DNA of 64,000 nucleotides. Origin: Antilocapra americana (Eukaryota; Chordata; Mammalia; Artiodactyla; Antilocapridae). The stretch's first letter is position 1; each line of letters opens with the position of its first letter. Below are positions 60,670-64,000 of the stretch, piece by piece. Under the pieces are notes generated by a model. The model did not search any database, was not told where the DNA came from, and worked only from the letters and a program-made list of their open reading frames with translations. The stretch is taken from assembly GCA_007570785.1 (NCBI GenBank), contig ML664161.1, positions 2,329,260 through 2,393,259 of the forward strand, read 5' to 3'. Both the position numbers and the translations under genes were made by a program.

Positions 60670-61985
60670 TTTTATGCTCCCTGACATCATACACAAAAAT
60701 AAATTCAAAATGGATTCGAGACCTAAATGGAAGTTTGTATACTATGAAACTCTTGTGCCTGCTAAGTCACTTTCAGTCATGTTTAACTCTTTGCAACTCC
60801 CTGGACTGCAGCTCTCCAGTCTCCTCTGTCCATGGGATTCTCCAGGCAAGAATACTGGCATGGGTTGCCATGCCTTCCTTCAGGGGATCTTTCCGACCCA
60901 GGGATGGAACCCATGTCTCTTATGTCTACTGCATTGGCAGACAGGTTCTTTACTGCTAGAGCCATGAGGGAAAAACAGGCAGAACACTCTTTAACATAAC
61001 TTGCAGCAGTATCTTTTTTGATCCACCTCCTGGAGTAAAAAATAAATAAATAAAAATAAACACATAATAAACAAATAGGACCTAATTAATCTTAAACATT
61101 TTTGCACAGCAAAGAAAACCATAAACAAAAGAGAAAACATTTATCAAAATGGAAGAAAATATTTGTAAATGAAGCAACCCACAAGGGATCAAGCTCTGAA
61201 ATATTCAAATAGCTCATGTAGCTCAGTATCAAAAAAATAATAAAAAATTGGACAGAAGATCTAATATTTCTCCAAAGATATACAGATGGTTAAAAAAACC
61301 ACATAAACAGATGCCCAATGTCACTAATTATTAGAGAAATACAAATTAAGACTATAATGTGGTATTACCTCACACCAGTCAGAATGGCCATCATAAAACA
61401 ATTTACAAATAATAAATGCTGGGAAGGGTGTGGAGAAAAGGAACTCTCCTACCATGCTGTTGGGAATGTAAATTGGTACAGCCATCATGGAGAACAGTCT
61501 GGAGATTTCTTAAACAACTAAACATAGAATTCTCATATGATCCAGCAATCCCACTCCTGAGTATATATCCAGAGAAAATTATAATTTGGAAAGATACATG
61601 CACCCCAATGTTCATTATAGCACTATTTACAATAGTGAGGGCATAGAAGCAACCTTAATGTCCATTGACAGATGAATGGATAAAGAAAATGTGGAGCATA
61701 TATTCATTGAAATATTACTCAGCCATAAAAAAGAGCAAAGTAATGCTATTTGCAGCGACATGTATGGACCTAAAGATTGTTCTACTGAGTGAGATTAAGT
61801 CAGACACAGAAAGACATATATCATACAATATCACTTATACATGGAATCTTAAAGAAGGGTACAAATGAACTTATCTACAAAACAGAAATTGAGTTACAGA
61901 TTTAGAAAACAAAATTATGGTGTAAGAAGGGGAAGGATAAATTGGGAGATTGAGATTGATATATACACATAAAATATTGACTTTT
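60670..61985 (+). mobile_element. L1 ORF2 C-terminal region and 3' UTR (sense)
   Basis: 'catacacaaaaataaattca', then after a SINE 'caggcagaacactctttaac', the ORF2 C-terminal pattern ([20 protein letters not shown] at about 61460-61520), and 3' UTR to 'gagattgatatatacacata'. The element lacks a clear poly(A) end. Confidence 0.88.
60755..60970 (-). mobile_element. Bov-tA SINE inside L1
   Basis: Antisense copy with 'gctaagtcactttcagtcat' at left and head complement 'ttctttactgctagagccat' at right. It splits the L1 between 'aaactctt' and 'caggcagaac'. Confidence 0.92.
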
Positions 61986-62207
61986 AATTATGATTAATTT
62001 AATTATTGTTAAGGGTTGATTTCATGTCCAATGACTATGTCAAATAATGGAAATTGAAATGGCTTAGAATCATGTTGGAAGATACAGTGAACCAACTATG
62101 GTGTTTAACTCTTCCAAAGGTAGAACATAAAAAAATTATTATGAAAGTCTAATTCAAACTTTTTCCACTAAGCCTTTTTCAAATGGTCTTCAAAAAGAGA
62201 AAGCATT

Positions 62208-63694
62208 TTTCTAGAATGGAGCTGCAGGAGTTGTTTGTAAATTTTTGAGATTAATTGTTTGTCTGTTGCTTCATTGGCTATTATTTTCTCCCATTCTGAA
62301 GGCTGTCTTTTCACCTTGCTTATAGTTTCCTTTGTTGTGCAAAAGCTTTTAATTTTAATTAGGTCCCATTTGTTTATTCGTGTTTTTATTTCTAATATTC
62401 TGGGAGGTGGGTCATGGAGTATCCCGCTTTGGATTATAGCAGAGAGTGTTTTGCCTATGTTATCCTCTAGGAGTTTTATAGTTTCTGGTCTTATGCTTAG
62501 ATCTTTAATCCATTTTGAGTTTATCTTTGTGTATGGTGTTAGAAAGTGATCTAGTTTCATTCTTTTACAAGTGGCTGTCCAGTTTTCCCAGCACCACTTG
62601 TTAAAGAGGTTGTCTTTTCTCCATTGTATATTCTTGGCTCCTTTGTCAAAGATAAGGTGTCCATAGATGCGTGGATTTATCTCTGGGCTTTCTATTCTGT
62701 TCCATTGATCTATGTTTCTGTCTTTGTTCTCCTGCAGCTCCATTCTAGAAAAATAAACAACCCAATTAAAAAGTGGGCCAAAGAACTTAACAGACATTTC
62801 TCCAAAGAAGATATAAAAATGGCTAACAAACACATGAAAAGATGCTCAACATCACTCATTATCAGAGAAATGCAAATCAAAACTACAATGAGGTACCACT
62901 TTACACCAGTCAGAATGGCTGCCATCCAAAAGTCTACAAGCAATAAATGCTGGAGAGGATGTGGAGAAAAGGGAACCCTCTTACACTGTTGGTGGGAATG
63001 CAAACTAGTACAGCCACTATGGAAAACAGTGTGGAGGTTCCTTAAAAAGCTGCAAATAGACCTGCCATATGACCCGGCAATCCCACTGCTGGGCATATAC
63101 ACCGAGGAAACCAGAATTGAAAGAGCCACGTGCACCCCAATGTTCATCGCTGCATTGTTTACAATAGCTAAGACATGGAAACAACCTAGATGCCCATCAA
63201 CTGATGAATGGATAAGAAAGCTGTGGTATATATACACAATGGAATATTACTCAGCATTAAAAAAAAAATTCATTTGAAGCAATTCTACTCAGATGGACGA
63301 AACTGGAGCCCATTATCCAGAGTGAAGTAAGCCAGAAGCAAAAACAACAATACAGTATATTAACACATATATATGGAATTTAGAAAGACAGTAATGAGAA
63401 CCCAACATGGGAGACAACAAAAGGAACGCAGATGTATAGAATAGACTCGTGGACTTTGTGGATGAGGGTAAGGGTGGGATGATATGGGAGAAGGGCATTG
63501 AAGCATGTTAATTGTCATGTGTCTAATCAATCGCCAGCCCAGGATTGATCCTCGGGACTGGTACAGCGAGATTTCCCGGGGGGGAGGGAGGAGGGAGGGG
63601 GGACCCGGAGGGGAAGCATATGTAAACCCATGGTGATATCATGACAATGTATGGCAAAAACAATAATAAAAAAAATTAAATTAAATTTAAAAAA
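62208..63694 (+). mobile_element. L1 copy B: young L1 with 5' inversion
   Basis: Plus-strand insertion between identical repeats 'aaaaagagaaagcatt' (62192-62207 and 63695-63710). 62208-62728 is an inverted ORF2 piece; its minus-strand frame is open (for example [20 protein letters not shown]). 62729-63694 is the sense 3' part with the open ORF2 C-terminus ([20 protein letters not shown]), 3' UTR and A-rich tail. The first 23 bases of the sense part (62729-62751) repeat, inverted, the first 23 bases of the element (62208-62230). Both arms lack internal stops, so it is recent. Confidence 0.95.
63576..63602 (+). other. G-quadruplex-capable tract in L1 3' UTR
   Basis: Four or more runs of at least three G with single A spacers ('gggggggagggaggagggag'). 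The same tract occurs complemented in L1 copy A at about 27440-27465 ('cctctccctcctccctcccc'). Confidence 0.85.
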
Positions 63695-63710
63695 AAAAAG
63701 AGAAAGCATT

Positions 63711-64000
63711 ATTTATGTTTTTCTCTTATCTTCCCATTGTCCTTCTTGTTGAGCAAGTTTTACTAAAGGAAAAAGGAGATGTCATGAACCTAATTATTCC
63801 ACAGACAGATTATTTTTACCCATTAATATTTTCTTTGCCCACCTTCCTTTTATTACCTGCTGGAAATATAAAGAATCTAATAAACTGTTAACTAGAAATA
63901 AAAGACTAGATTTCACTTTTGAATACAAATTTTGTGAAGAAGAGCATAAGTAAGTAAAAAAATATCCCAATTCAATTCAGTACATATAAGATGCACAATT
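63711..64000. other. Window end, nothing recognised
   Basis: AT-rich sequence following the L1 target duplication. Confidence 0.5.

Noticed and set aside
62168..63277. Long open frames of 217-221 codons on both strands
   Set aside because: They are the two arms of one inverted L1 ORF2, not host genes.
1..64000. CRISPR arrays, operons, phage or plasmid genes
   Set aside because: Repeat content, gene structure and composition are those of a ruminant nuclear genome; no regularly spaced short repeats were seen.

Overview
The window is mammalian nuclear DNA from a ruminant, most likely a bovid. The evidence is many copies of the BovB (RTE-clade) retrotransposon, the tRNA-headed Bov-tA and dimeric Bov-A2 SINEs whose tails come from BovB, a CHR-2-type cetartiodactyl SINE, and young ruminant L1 copies. 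These lie on an older mammalian background of L1, L2, MIR, MaLR LTR and Tigger remnants. The DNA is AT-rich and CpG-poor except at two places, 15.1-15.6 kb and 46.73-46.86 kb. Family names are from memory of consensus sequences; no database was searched.

Layout. 0-2.1 kb: degenerate antisense L1. 3.1-3.9 kb: dead retrocopy of ZCCHC17. 5.5-6.1 kb: antisense BovB 3' end. 6.9-7.3 kb: MIR pieces around a folded direct-plus-inverted repeat. 11.06-11.72 kb: dead retrocopy of PTTG1 (securin). 15.1-16.6 kb: CpG-rich promoter-like segment and two phase-compatible candidate exons of an unidentified plus-strand gene. 16.7-22.2 kb: long antisense L1 carrying a Bov-tA, an LTR-like insert and a 32-nt piece of tRNA-Cys flanked by a 16-bp target duplication. 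23.0-23.4 kb: internally deleted Tigger. 24.4-30.7 kb: nested BovB/L1/Bov-A2 cluster. 30.9-33.1 kb: sense L1 with a CHR-2 SINE inside. 34.7-45.2 kb: MaLR, BovB, SINE and MIR fragments. 46.73-47.53 kb: full-length TOMM20 retrocopy with an open 142-codon frame. 52.8-53.8 and 58.9-60.4 kb: two BovB copies flanked by unusually long direct repeats (about 215 and 71 bp). 55.0-56.7 and 60.7-62.0 kb: sense L1 fragments. 62.2-63.7 kb: young L1 with a 5' inversion.

No multi-gene pathway or defence system is present. The only candidate for a resident gene is the two-exon start at 15.4-16.6 kb. The only intact protein frame with recognisable homology to a cellular gene is the TOMM20 retrocopy. The most interesting content is the record of retrotransposition: a tailless tRNA-half insertion, long BovB target duplications, two contrasting L1 inversion junctions, an internally duplicated BovB reverse transcriptase and a fold-back rearrangement. 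Stretches not listed as a gene or repeat showed nothing I could recognise by eye; short or very old repeats may have been missed there.
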